Positions 7,117 to 14,402 of a DNA stretch of 24,868 bases are shown piece by piece. The notes under the pieces are model-generated. The model did not search any database. It saw only the letters and a list, made by a program, of their open reading frames with translations, and was not told the origin of the DNA. Position numbers and translations under genes: made by a program. Location: positions 1-24,868 of the forward strand of contig JAAYZQ010000036.1 of assembly GCA_012514775.1 (NCBI GenBank), read 5' to 3'. This DNA comes from Anaerolineaceae bacterium. GTDB taxonomy: Bacteria; Chloroflexota; Anaerolineae; JAAYZQ01. Positions within the stretch are counted from its first letter, which is position 1, and every line of letters starts with the position of its first letter.

Positions 7117-8094
7117 ATGGAAAAGGCGACGGCGGTCGCAAACCCGAACATTGCCTTTGTCAAGTATTGGGGCAAGACCGATGAGGAACTGAATCTCCCG
7201 GCCAACCCCTCGCTTTCTATGAACCTGGCAGCACTGACGACGGTCACCACGGTCGAGTTCCGGCGGGATCTGCCGGCCGACCTGGTGACCGTGGACGACC
7301 GGCCGCTGGCCGGCCCGGCGCTGGCGCGGGTTCTGGCTCACCTGAACCGGATTCGCGCCCTGGCCGGCATTGACCACAAGGCGTGGGTTGCCAGCCGGAA
7401 CGATTTCCCGGCCGGCACGGGGCTGGCCTCTTCGGCGTCGGCGTTTGCGGCCCTTTCGCTGGCCGCCACCCGGGCAGCGGGGCTGTGGCTGGACGAGTCC
7501 GCGCTGTCGCGGCTGGCCCGCCGGGGTTCGGGCTCGGCGTGCCGTTCGGTGCCCGCCGGCTTTTGCCTGTGGGAGGGAGAGGACGACGAGACGTCCTATG
7601 CCAGGCAGGTGGCACCCGCCGAGCACTGGAACCTGACCGACGTGGTGGCCATCGTCAGCCGCGAGCACAAGCCCGTCGGCTCCCACGACGGCCACGGCCT
7701 GGCGCCCGGCAGCCCGTTCTATGCGGCCCGCCTCGCAGCGGTGCCGGGCTGGCTGGCCGACGTGGGCCAGGGCATTCGCCAGCGGGACCTGGGTCTACTG
7801 GGGCTCGCTGCCGAGGCCGACGCGCTGGCCATGCATGGCGTGATGCTGACTTCGCTGCCGCCCCTCCTTTATTGGGAGGGAGGCACCCTGGCGGTGCTCA
7901 AGGCCGTGCTGGACTGGCGGCGCGAGGGGTTGGACGTGTATTTTACAATGGACGCAGGCCCCAACGTCCACTGCCTTTGCCTGGCGGCCACGGCCGCCGA
8001 GGTGGAAGGGAGGCTCCGCCGGCTGGGCGTGCCGGAGGTCGTCGTCAGTGGGCCGGGGCAAGGCGTGCGGCTGGTAGACCATTATCTGTTCTAA
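7117..8094 (+). CDS. Mevalonate phosphate/diphosphate decarboxylase (GHMP family)
   Basis: The protein (325 residues) belongs to the diphosphomevalonate decarboxylase family of ATP-dependent GHMP enzymes. Motifs are ANPNIAFVKYWGK (8-20), the phosphate loop PAGTGLASSASA (98-109), RRGSGSACRS (135-144) and FTMDAGPN (277-284) with the catalytic Asp279. In known diphosphate-specific enzymes, from memory, a Ser-Arg pair (NTSRFY in Staphylococcus) binds the diphosphate; here it reads GSPFY, with Pro200 in the Arg position. That, and the IPK next door, suggests the monophosphate substrate, as in the phosphomevalonate decarboxylase described from Roseiflexus, giving isopentenyl phosphate. Diphosphomevalonate or another phosphorylated mevalonate remains possible. 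TTG at 7114 is an alternative start, 9 bases from GGAGG. The iscU-iscX gene follows after 20 bases. Confidence 0.88.
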   Translation: MEKATAVANPNIAFVKYWGKTDEELNLPANPSLSMNLAALTTVTTVEFRRDLPADLVTVDDRPLAGPALARVLAHLNRIRALAGIDHKAWVASRNDFPAGTGLASSASAFAALSLAATRAAGLWLDESALSRLARRGSGSACRSVPAGFCLWEGEDDETSYARQVAPAEHWNLTDVVAIVSREHKPVGSHDGHGLAPGSPFYAARLAAVPGWLADVGQGIRQRDLGLLGLAAEADALAMHGVMLTSLPPLLYWEGGTLAVLKAVLDWRREGLDVYFTMDAGPNVHCLCLAATAAEVEGRLRRLGVPEVVVSGPGQGVRLVDHYLF

Positions 8095-8114
8095 GCGATC
8101 GCGGGAGGAACTGG

Positions 8115-8756
8115 ATGCAGTATAGTGATGCGGTCATGGACCATTTTATGAACCCACGCAACGTGGGCGTCATCGAGGACGCCGACGGCGTAGGACGGAC
8201 CGGGAACCCGGTCTGTGGTGACTTGATGGAAATGTCCGTCAAGATCGAGGAGGACGTCATCTCGGACGTCAAGTTCCGTACGTTTGGGTGTGGGGCCGCC
8301 ATTGCCACCAGCTCTATGGCGACCGAGATGATCAAGGGCAAGAGCATCGACGAGGCGCTAGAGATTACCAATCGCGCCATCGCCGAGGCCCTCGACGGCC
8401 TCCCCCCCGTCAAGATGCACTGCTCCGTGCTGGCCGCCGAGGCCCTGCGGGCGACCCTGGCCGACTACTACCGGCGCCAGGGCCACCTGGACAGGGCCGC
8501 CGAGCTGCTGGCCGAGGACGTGGTCAAGCCCGTGGAGACGCCCGAAACCAAGAACCCTCTACACTGGTCCGACTTTGGCCGGATGGTGCGGGTGCTAAAC
8601 ACTGCCTATCCCGACGTCGAGCCCCTGGATTTGACCATGACCAAGCTGTTCAAGATGATCCTCCAGTTGCCCGGGTTTGACGACGATCCAGAGGCCGCCG
8701 GCGAGGAGCAGTTGGAAAAGATTCAGATGGCCTGGCACGAAGTGCGATCAGGCTAG
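8115..8756 (+). CDS. IscU-IscX fusion: iron-sulfur scaffold with C-terminal IscX domain
   Basis: Residues 1-125 are an IscU scaffold on which [2Fe-2S] and [4Fe-4S] clusters are built. Cluster ligands Cys34 (NPVCGD), Cys59 (FGCGAAIATSS) and Cys103 (MHCSVLA) are present with Asp36, and so is LPPVK (96-100), the motif bound by the HscA chaperone in Escherichia coli. After a linker (about 126-147), residues 148-213 match IscX: LHWSDFGRMVRVLN, AYPDVEPLDLT, then LPGFDDDPEAAGEEQLEKIQ and AWHEV, including the acidic FDDDP motif. IscX is normally a separate 65-residue protein that binds iron and the cysteine desulfurase and tunes cluster assembly. ATG at 8115 follows GGGAGGAA. No desulfurase or chaperone gene lies beside it. 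It may serve the AcnX cluster among others. Confidence 0.88.
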   Translation: MQYSDAVMDHFMNPRNVGVIEDADGVGRTGNPVCGDLMEMSVKIEEDVISDVKFRTFGCGAAIATSSMATEMIKGKSIDEALEITNRAIAEALDGLPPVKMHCSVLAAEALRATLADYYRRQGHLDRAAELLAEDVVKPVETPETKNPLHWSDFGRMVRVLNTAYPDVEPLDLTMTKLFKMILQLPGFDDDPEAAGEEQLEKIQMAWHEVRSG

Positions 8757-8773
8757 AAAAAGGTTAAGCCGAT

Positions 8774-10051
8774 ATGCTGTTGATTATCGTTTCGCTTCTC
8801 ATCGCGCTCAGCATCCTGGTCTTTGTCCACGAATTGGGACATTACCTGGTCGCGAAGCGCTTTGGCGTGGTGGTCGAGGAGTTTGGCTTTGGCTATCCTC
8901 CCCGGCTGCTCGCCTTCTGGCACACCAAGGGCAAGGTGGTCATTGACGGCCAGGAGATCATCATCCCGCGCGACTTTCGCCTGCCCGAGGAGTTAGAGTC
9001 GGGGTCACTGGTGACCTATGAGACGAGCACCGACGGCAAGGGGCGCGGCATCCTCACCCACATCGAGAAGGTAGAGCCCGGCGTTGAGCTGGGCCGGGCA
9101 GGCCGGGTCGAGATGCTGGACCCCGGCACGCTCTTTTCGCTGAATGCCATTCCCTTTGGCGGCTTTGCCAAGATGCTGGGCGAGGAGGACCCCAGCTCTC
9201 CCGGGAGCCTGGCCAGCAAGGGCAAGCTGCCCCGCATCCTGGTCCTGGCCGCCGGGGGTGGCATGAACCTGCTGGCTGCCGCCGTCTTTTTCGCCCTGGC
9301 CTTTGCCGTGGGCGCCCCGGCCGTGGCCGATCCCGAGAATGCCATGGTCAGCATGGTGGCCCCTGGCTCGCCTGCCGAGGAGGCCGGACTGCAAGCGGGT
9401 GACGTCATCGTCCGTGCCGGCGACACCGAGATCCTCAACATCACGACCCTGCAACAGTACACCAACGAGCACTTGGGCGAGCCGGTGATGCTGGCCGTGG
9501 AGCGCGACGGGGAAGTGCTGGAAGTGCAGGTCGTCCCGCGGGCCGAGCCGCCGCCGGAAGAGGGACCCATCGGCATCGGGCTCAGCCCACGCACGACCAT
9601 CAAGAGCTATCCCTGGTACGAAGCGCTGTGGATGGGCGCGAGGCAAACGGTAACGCTCACCGGCTTTATCTTTACCGTCCCAGTGCAGCTCATCCAGGGG
9701 CTCATCCCCGCCGAGATGGCGCGTCCCGTGGGGCCGGTGGGTGTCGGCCAGTTGGTGGGCGACGCCGTCCAGTACTCTATCGACACCGGCTGGTGGTTCC
9801 CCGTCATGCAATTGATGGGCAGCCTGAGCGTGGCCCTGGCCGTTACGAACCTGCTGCCCCTGCCCGCCCTGGATGGCGGCCGCATCCTGTTCGTCTTTGT
9901 AGAGGCAATTCGCGGCAAGCGAGTCGATCCTTCCAAAGAGGGGCTCGTCCATCTCATCGGCATGATCCTGCTGGTGGCCTTGATGCTATTTATTACGTGG
10001 CAAGACGTGATCAACCCCGTGCCCAGCGTGGATTGGGGTAGTTTCTTCTAA
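8774..10051 (+). CDS. rseP: RseP-like site-2 intramembrane zinc metalloprotease (M50)
   Basis: M50 proteases cut membrane-bound substrates such as anti-sigma factors within the bilayer. The first helix holds the zinc motif HELGH (19-23) and the C-terminal one holds LLPLPALDGGR (360-370), whose Asp completes the zinc site. A PDZ domain lies at about 190-265 (APGSPAEEAGLQAGDVIVRAGD). About four membrane segments are visible. Between the first helix and FSLNAIPFGGFAKM there are roughly 85 residues of soluble sequence where many RseP proteins have about 20, so this loop is enlarged. The 425-residue length fits the long RseP class. The ATG at 8774 follows AAGG at a slightly wide spacing, 17 bases after the iscU-iscX stop, so it is probably in the same transcript. 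A stem-loop follows at 10079-10126. Confidence 0.93.
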   Translation: MLLIIVSLLIALSILVFVHELGHYLVAKRFGVVVEEFGFGYPPRLLAFWHTKGKVVIDGQEIIIPRDFRLPEELESGSLVTYETSTDGKGRGILTHIEKVEPGVELGRAGRVEMLDPGTLFSLNAIPFGGFAKMLGEEDPSSPGSLASKGKLPRILVLAAGGGMNLLAAAVFFALAFAVGAPAVADPENAMVSMVAPGSPAEEAGLQAGDVIVRAGDTEILNITTLQQYTNEHLGEPVMLAVERDGEVLEVQVVPRAEPPPEEGPIGIGLSPRTTIKSYPWYEALWMGARQTVTLTGFIFTVPVQLIQGLIPAEMARPVGPVGVGQLVGDAVQYSIDTGWWFPVMQLMGSLSVALAVTNLLPLPALDGGRILFVFVEAIRGKRVDPSKEGLVHLIGMILLVALMLFITWQDVINPVPSVDWGSFF

Positions 10052-10078
10052 CCAGATACAGAACAGCGCTTAGCCGGC

Positions 10079-10126
10079 GCTCCCGGGTCCGTCCACCTGC
10101 TAGCCCAGGCGGACGGGCGCGGGAGC
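10079..10126. repeat. Long imperfect stem-loop after rseP
   Basis: GCTCCCGGGTCCGTCC (10079-10094) pairs with 10111-10126 at 14 of 16 positions, and an inner CCTG/CAGG adds four pairs. There is no T-run on either side, so it is not a classical terminator. The complement of 10073-10082 contains the GGGAGCGCCG core of the palindrome at 1633-1705, so it may be the same class of dispersed element. Confidence 0.55.
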
Positions 10127-10158
10127 AATACCCATAGACCTGACGACGAGGAAGTCCG

Positions 10159-11076
10159 TTGAAGAAATGTAGTCGGTGTGGCACGGAGCTTGTCGAAGGG
10201 CAGGTGGTCTGCCCTCACTGCGGAAAGCCGCAGCGCAGGCGTAGCCTGGTCCGCTGCCGTCATTGTGGCTCCCTGGCGCGCCAGGGCCTTCGGGTGTGCC
10301 CCGCTTGTGGTGAGACCCTTCAGAGCGATTGGCTGCGGCCTATGATGCTGGGAGGCATCGTCCTGGCCGGCCTGATCCTGGGCCTGTTGGTGGGCCCTTC
10401 CCTCTATCGCAGCCTCACCAGCTTTGAGCCGGAGCTGGCCGTCAGCACCGTGCAGGCAGTGGCCGCGGACATGCCGGTGTTGGTACACGTGCCCACCCTG
10501 ACACCATCCCTGACGCCCTCCATCACCCCGACGCCAACCAACACACCGACCTCCACGCCCACACCAACCATCACACCGTCGCCCACCCTGACCCCGACGC
10601 CGACCCACACGCCCACCGCCACGCCAACCCCCACCATCACGCCGACCCCCACCCGGGCCTGGCCGACCTGGACGCCGGTGACGCCAGGGACGCCGACCAG
10701 CGAGCCGCCCACCGCCACGCCGGCGCCGGCCCTGGCCGCTCCCGAGCTCCTGATACCCGAGACCGGGGTTGTGTATGAGGGCGAGGATGCGAGCATCGAG
10801 CTCACCTGGCGCAGCAGCCACACCCTGGTCTCCGACGAGTACTTTGAAGTGATGATCCGCTATGTCTCCGGGGGCGCCACGGTCTCGGCGCCGGTGCACG
10901 TGCAGCGGCCATCCTGGTTCGTAAGCAAGATGCTCCATGGCAAGGCGGATCAGGAGTCGGAGCGGATTTATACCTGGAGCGTGCGCCTGGTGCGCAAGCG
11001 CACGGCCGACGACGGCACCGACACGTACCTGCCCATCAGCGCCTGGAGTGAAGAGCGCACTTTCCACTGGAAATAG
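10159..11076 (+). CDS. Double zinc-ribbon membrane protein with Thr/Pro-rich linker
   Basis: The function is not recognised. The 305-residue protein has two short zinc ribbons at the N-terminus (Cys4, 7, 18, 21 and Cys33, 36, 47, 50). One hydrophobic segment follows (about 63-85). A linker made of TPT-type repeats (about 112-200) leads to a C-terminal outer domain of about 100 residues. That domain begins near [23 protein letters not shown] and has alternating strand patterns and WxxxxRLVRKR, which could be an immunoglobulin or fibronectin-like fold. The ribbons would be cytoplasmic and the C-terminal domain outside. The start is TTG at 10159 with GAGGAAG seven bases upstream. Thr/Pro linkers of this kind are common in Chloroflexota surface proteins. 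It ends just before a bidirectionally placed hairpin (11081-11110). Confidence 0.78.
   Translation: MKKCSRCGTELVEGQVVCPHCGKPQRRRSLVRCRHCGSLARQGLRVCPACGETLQSDWLRPMMLGGIVLAGLILGLLVGPSLYRSLTSFEPELAVSTVQAVAADMPVLVHVPTLTPSLTPSITPTPTNTPTSTPTPTITPSPTLTPTPTHTPTATPTPTITPTPTRAWPTWTPVTPGTPTSEPPTATPAPALAAPELLIPETGVVYEGEDASIELTWRSSHTLVSDEYFEVMIRYVSGGATVSAPVHVQRPSWFVSKMLHGKADQESERIYTWSVRLVRKRTADDGTDTYLPISAWSEERTFHWK
10495..10650 (+). repeat. Low-complexity TP-rich coding repeat
   Basis: The bases are an irregular run of ACGCCNACC-type units that encode alternating Thr and Pro with some Ser, Ile and Leu. It lies wholly inside the zinc-ribbon protein gene and forms its flexible linker. Copies vary in length and sequence and have no spacers. 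Confidence 0.8.
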
Positions 11077-11110
11077 AAAACTCTGCCAGGTCGCCATAAG
11101 CCTGGCAGAG
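11071..11110 (-). terminator. Rho-independent terminator of the CBS/ACT gene, possibly bidirectional
   Basis: CTCTGCCAGG (11081-11090) pairs perfectly with 11101-11110 around a 10-base loop. Read on the minus strand the stem is followed by TTTTCTATTT (11080-11071), which fits termination of the CBS/ACT gene. Read on the plus strand it lies four bases past the zinc-ribbon protein stop but has only a weak T content after it. Confidence 0.8.
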
Positions 11111-11143
11111 CGTTCGTGACCAGATCTCGCCCGCAAAGGGGAG

Positions 11144-11791
11144 CTACACCTCGCGCACGTCCAGCAAACGCTGGCCTTCGATGGCGTTCAGCGATTCCAG
11201 CAGACTGTCGCGCTCCACGTTGCGCACCTTGAGCACCAGGCCCCACTTGGTCGGATCTTCCGACATGAAGGTGCCGCAGGCGGCGATGTAGCCGCCCTGG
11301 TTGGCGATGGCCTGGGCCACGGCGGCCAACTGGCCCTCCTTGTCGGGGATCTCCAGGCTGATGCGAATGCCCTTCTGCCGGGCGGAAAAGAGCTCCATGA
11401 AGGTGCGAAAGATGTCGCTCTCGGTGATGATGCCCACCAGCCGATCCTCGCGCATGACAGGCAGGCAGCCGATCTTGTGTTCCAGCATGAGGTGGGCGGC
11501 CTCTTCGATGGGTGTGCTCTCGGTGGTGGTGATGACTTCCTGGATCATCACGTCCTTGACCCTGATCTTGTCCATCAGCGCGTGAAGTTCCCACACGCTC
11601 AAAAGCGTCACACCCGAAGGCTCGGCCTTGAGTAGATCGTCCTCGGTCACCACACCAACCATCTTTCCGGTCCTGTCCACCACCGGCAGATGGCGCACCT
11701 TCTGCTCTTCCATATAGCTGTGCGCCCGCAGGATCGTCTCCTCTTGAGAGATGGTCAGGGGGTGCTTTGACATTCGGTCCCGAACTAGCAT
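11144..11791 (-). CDS. CBS-pair protein with C-terminal ACT domain (AcuB-like)
   Basis: The 215-residue protein has two CBS domains (about 1-58 and 76-135) and a C-terminal ACT-like domain (about 140-215). Repeated signals are VRHLPVVDRTGKMVGVVTEDDLL and a second copy around IGCLPVMREDRLVGIITESDI. The ACT part reads IRISLEIPDKEGQLAAVAQ. CBS pairs bind adenine nucleotides and ACT domains bind amino acids, so this looks like a small ligand sensor; proteins of this plan are often labelled acetoin utilization AcuB, which is not supported specifically here. The start at 11791 has an ideal AAGGAGGAA site; an in-frame ATG at 11866 lies in the upstream hairpin and is rejected. Terminator at 11071-11110. 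Confidence 0.9.
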   Translation of the reverse strand: MLVRDRMSKHPLTISQEETILRAHSYMEEQKVRHLPVVDRTGKMVGVVTEDDLLKAEPSGVTLLSVWELHALMDKIRVKDVMIQEVITTTESTPIEEAAHLMLEHKIGCLPVMREDRLVGIITESDIFRTFMELFSARQKGIRISLEIPDKEGQLAAVAQAIANQGGYIAACGTFMSEDPTKWGLVLKVRNVERDSLLESLNAIEGQRLLDVREV

Positions 11792-11811
11792 CTGGGTTTC
11801 CTCCTTGCCCC

Positions 11812-11874
11812 AAAAAGTATACGCCCAGGTGCGACGCGCTCTTTTGTCGGGAAAGGCGCGTCGCACCCGGGCGT
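11812..11874 (-). terminator. Long hairpin after the LysM/PA14 gene, likely terminator
   Basis: ACGCCCAGGTGCGACGCGC (11821-11839) pairs with 11856-11874 at 18 of 19 positions around a 16-base loop. On the minus strand it is followed by ATAC and a TTTTT run (11816-11812), so it probably ends the LysM/PA14 transcript. A TATACT that could be a -10 box overlaps the foot of the stem (11816-11821) but has no matching -35 box. The stem is unusually long for a terminator. Confidence 0.65.
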
Positions 11875-11887
11875 TATGACCGTTCGG

Positions 11888-13099
11888 CTAGTGCTTTGCC
11901 CACTTGACCTTGCACACCGCGTACTCCTCCAGGTCAAAGTATTCGACCTTGATGCGGTGGTTGCCCTCGGAAAGGTCCACGTCGGCGGTGTAGGTGCGCA
12001 CCGAGGTGGCGTGCCACTGGTCGATGATGGGCGTATCGTCGACGTAGACGCGGATGCCGTCATCCGCCGTCGCCGTGAAGCGGTACTTGCCGCCCACAAA
12101 GTGGAACTCGCCCGTGAAGCGAGCGGAGAAATAATCCGCCGTGATGCCTGACACGGGAGCCTTCAGCCCCCAGTCGAACTGGAGGCTATCATAGTGCTGC
12201 GTAACGGCCGGAAAATCGTCCAGCCGCGGGTTGTTGTGAAAGTCGGCCTTCCAGGCAGCCACGCCGTCTATGCGGTCCACCCAGAACTTGATCTGGGCTG
12301 CACCCTGGTTCTGGTAGTAGTCGATCTGCAGGCTGTGGGTGCCGGCGCTAAGCTGGCTGTCGGCAATGTACTCCCTGGGCGCCGTGTCGTGCCACTGGTC
12401 AATGATGAGGACGTTGTCCAGCCAGACGCGGACGCCATCGTCGACGACGACGTGGAAGCGGTAGCGGCCCGCGTCAAAGTGGCGGGTGCGATTCCAGCGC
12501 ACCGAGAAGTTGGTGCCGGCAATGCCCCCACCCGGTCCCGCGGTACCCCACTTAAAGTCCACCAGGTTGGCGTTTCTCGTGAACTTTGGGCTGCCGCTCA
12601 GAAAACGGTTGGCCCAGTACTGCCCTGTCCATGGCCCCGTCCCTGTGCCGGGTGTAGGGGCTGGCGTGGGCTTCGGGCTCGGGCAGCGGACGGGCACCTT
12701 CAGGCGCTGGCCGGGATAGATGAGGTTCGGATTCTTGATGCCGTTGAGCTGCACCAGTACGTTGACCGTCGTGCCGTAGCGGGTGGCTATGACCTTGAGA
12801 TACTCGCCTCGCTTGACCACGTGGATCGCCGTGCAGCCCGATGGTGTTGGCGGCGGAGGGGCGCAAGGAACGGGAATCCTGAGAACCTGTCCCGCATAGA
12901 TCACGTTGGGGTTCCAGAGGTTGTTGGCCTTGATGATGGCTTGCACACTGACGCCATAGGAGGCAGCGATTCGCGTCAGGTTCTGACCAGGTTTGACCAC
13001 GTGGTAAACGTCTTTGCACGAGTCGCCCTGGGCAGGTACGGCAAAAGTACCTAGCAGGACGACGATGAGAAGGAACACCGAGAGCAGACGGGTCTTCAT
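11888..13099 (-). CDS. Secreted protein with two LysM and two PA14 domains
   Basis: The 403-residue protein begins with a signal peptide (about 1-25, [15 protein letters not shown] core, cleavage near PAQGD). Two LysM domains follow (about 31-76 and 92-137; [19 protein letters not shown] and [19 protein letters not shown]), each ending in a Cys. After a Pro/Thr linker there are two PA14-like beta domains (about 155-280 and 285-403), each with the [10 protein letters not shown] or [10 protein letters not shown] and IIDQWH signatures. LysM binds peptidoglycan or related glycans, and PA14 domains bind carbohydrate, so it is likely a cell-wall-associated binding protein; no catalytic domain is visible. 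ATG at 13099 follows AAAGGAG. Promoter at 13162-13190; hairpin terminator at 11812-11874. Confidence 0.93.
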   Translation of the reverse strand: MKTRLLSVFLLIVVLLGTFAVPAQGDSCKDVYHVVKPGQNLTRIAASYGVSVQAIIKANNLWNPNVIYAGQVLRIPVPCAPPPPTPSGCTAIHVVKRGEYLKVIATRYGTTVNVLVQLNGIKNPNLIYPGQRLKVPVRCPSPKPTPAPTPGTGTGPWTGQYWANRFLSGSPKFTRNANLVDFKWGTAGPGGGIAGTNFSVRWNRTRHFDAGRYRFHVVVDDGVRVWLDNVLIIDQWHDTAPREYIADSQLSAGTHSLQIDYYQNQGAAQIKFWVDRIDGVAAWKADFHNNPRLDDFPAVTQHYDSLQFDWGLKAPVSGITADYFSARFTGEFHFVGGKYRFTATADDGIRVYVDDTPIIDQWHATSVRTYTADVDLSEGNHRIKVEYFDLEEYAVCKVKWAKH

Positions 13100-13161
13100 T
13101 TACAAACCACTCCTTTCGTGAGCAAGGGCGAATTGCCAGCAAGGTACCTCTTGCCTTAGAT

Positions 13162-13190
13162 ATTATACACCACTTCTCTTGTTATGGCAA
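13162..13190 (-). promoter_or_regulatory. Predicted sigma-70 promoter for the LysM/PA14 gene
   Basis: On the minus strand the -35 box TTGCCA (13185-13190) and consensus -10 box TATAAT (13162-13167) are 17 bases apart. Transcription would start near 13155, leaving a leader of about 55 bases. Confidence 0.75.
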
Positions 13191-13214
13191 TACCCCAGAA
13201 GGCTTATTTTGGAC

Positions 13215-13265
13215 CAAAAACACTAAATATGGGGCTTTATTTTCCTCAAAACACTATATCTGGGA
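13215..13265. promoter_or_regulatory. Pair of AT-rich direct repeats upstream of the LysM/PA14 promoter
   Basis: CAAAAACACTAAATATGGGG (13215-13234) and CAAAACACTATATCTGGGA (13247-13265) are similar, with the CACT core offset by 31 bases, close to three helix turns. They lie about 25-75 bases upstream of the -35 box in an AT-rich island of a GC-rich genome. They may be sites for a regulator, but this is a guess from repetition alone. Confidence 0.35.
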
Positions 13266-13355
13266 TGTGAGGGGCAGGCGGGCCGGCTAGTTTCAGGGCG
13301 CACGGCACCCAAGGTCTCCCGTGCCAGAGACCGGATCGCGAGCAGTCCTGAACAG

Positions 13356-13688
13356 CTACTCGTCTGGGCTTTTGGGTTGTTCTACGTTTCGCAGATCGAG
13401 CACCGAGTCGTACGAGCCGTAGGGATTCTCAACGTGATCGTCCGCGTGCCAGTCGTTGAGCCACTCCTTGCCATCAACCAGGTAGCGAAACTTGTACCGC
13501 CGCCCTCCTTCCAGCTCGACGGTCACGCGCCAGTTCGCATCCGTGCGGTTACGGCTCATGGGCGTGGCCATGGTGTCCCAATCGTTGAACTCGCCGACCA
13601 GGTTGACACGCTCGGCCCACAGATTAGAAGGCAACACAAAGGTGACTCGCACCCGATTCGACTTGCCCGCGGAGTCCTTCTCGATCAT
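13356..13688 (-). CDS. Small stand-alone CBM48 / isoamylase N-terminal-like protein
   Basis: The 110-residue protein is a single glycogen-binding-type beta domain, like the N-terminal domain of branching enzymes and the AMPK beta subunit. Visible family features are RVTFVLPSNLWAERVNLVGE, FNDWD, WRVTVELEGGRRYKFRYLVDG and WLNDWHADDHVENPYGS, the usual spacing of the fold. There is no catalytic domain. ATG at 13688 has GAGG six bases upstream and lies 32 bases after the cyclase-family gene stop, so both are likely on one transcript. It may bind a glucan or serve as a protein adaptor; the partner is unknown. The longer open frame of which it is the end overlaps the cyclase gene and is not real upstream of this ATG. 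Confidence 0.88.
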   Translation of the reverse strand: MIEKDSAGKSNRVRVTFVLPSNLWAERVNLVGEFNDWDTMATPMSRNRTDANWRVTVELEGGRRYKFRYLVDGKEWLNDWHADDHVENPYGSYDSVLDLRNVEQPKSPDE

Positions 13689-13720
13689 TCTCTTTGCCTC
13701 GACAGCCTCTAGTCGTTCGC

Positions 13721-14362
13721 TCAGTCCCGGATGACGAGGACCCTGGCCGGGGCACCGTCGCCACCCTCGATCTTGAGCGGGAGACATACCAGTTGGCACG
13801 GACCTGCCGGAACGTTGCTGAGGTCCAGCCCCTCGACCACGACCAGTCCTGCTTCCAGCAGGATACGGTGAACATTGTTTGTGGCGCTCTGAAAGGCTTC
13901 GACGGAGAGATAGTCCAGGCCCACCAGGCGAATGCCCCGCTGCACCAGCCACGACGCCGCCTTGGGATCCAGGTGAACGTACTCGGGCTCGAACTCGGTC
14001 TGGCGGTCGGCCCACAAGTTCGAGTTTCGCGTCCTGAGCAAAAGGCGCCTGGTGGAGCGGGGCGGATGGAGGTTGGCAAGATCCAGGGCCTGGATGGTCT
14101 TGCCGGGAAGGTCCTCCATGTCCAGCACAATGGCCGGCCCGACGAGGACATCCAGGGGCAGCCGGTCCACCGTCTGCCCCTGTGGCAAAAAATGAGCGGG
14201 AGCGTCGACGTGGGTGCCCGTGTGGCTGCCGATGTGCAGCCGCGAGACGTTGAACGAGTCGCCGCCCGATAGCTCGGACACGCGCTCGATCTGGACCGGC
14301 GGGTCGCCCGGCCAGACGGGCATCCTCTCAGAGATGGGCACCGTTACGTCATAGATTCGCAA
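13721..14362 (-). CDS. Cyclase-family metal-dependent hydrolase (kynurenine formamidase-like)
   Basis: The 213-residue protein matches the cyclase/KynB family. Its N-terminus reads RIYDVTVPISERMPVWPGDPP and it carries the metal-site motif SHTGTHVDAPAHF, with the late LVGLDYLSVEAF and HRILLEAGLVVVEGLDL stretches. Members hydrolyse N-formylkynurenine or other amides and lactones with a divalent metal. The gene neighbourhood has no tryptophan-degradation genes, so the substrate is open. The start is chosen as TTG at 14362 because a consensus promoter (14403-14431) overlaps the in-frame ATG at 14404, which would therefore lie upstream of transcription start; GAGGGGGAG just before the TTG supports this. 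The CBM48 gene follows after 32 bases. Confidence 0.88.
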   Translation of the reverse strand: MRIYDVTVPISERMPVWPGDPPVQIERVSELSGGDSFNVSRLHIGSHTGTHVDAPAHFLPQGQTVDRLPLDVLVGPAIVLDMEDLPGKTIQALDLANLHPPRSTRRLLLRTRNSNLWADRQTEFEPEYVHLDPKAASWLVQRGIRLVGLDYLSVEAFQSATNNVHRILLEAGLVVVEGLDLSNVPAGPCQLVCLPLKIEGGDGAPARVLVIRD

Positions 14363-14402
14363 GGTCTCCCCCTCAAGCACGCTGCTCGCTGACGGCGACG
14401 CC

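Noticed and set aside
6001..7695. 564-codon open frame on the minus strand
   Set aside because: It lies opposite the AcnX small subunit, IPK and GHMP decarboxylase genes, shows no family signal and is explained by GC-rich codon use on the other strand.
10079..10126. Rho-independent terminator after rseP
   Set aside because: The stem is strong but no T-run follows on either strand, so it was listed as a repeat.
10495..10650. Repeated units that might be a CRISPR array or minisatellite
   Set aside because: The units are irregular, have no spacers and encode the Thr/Pro linker in frame.
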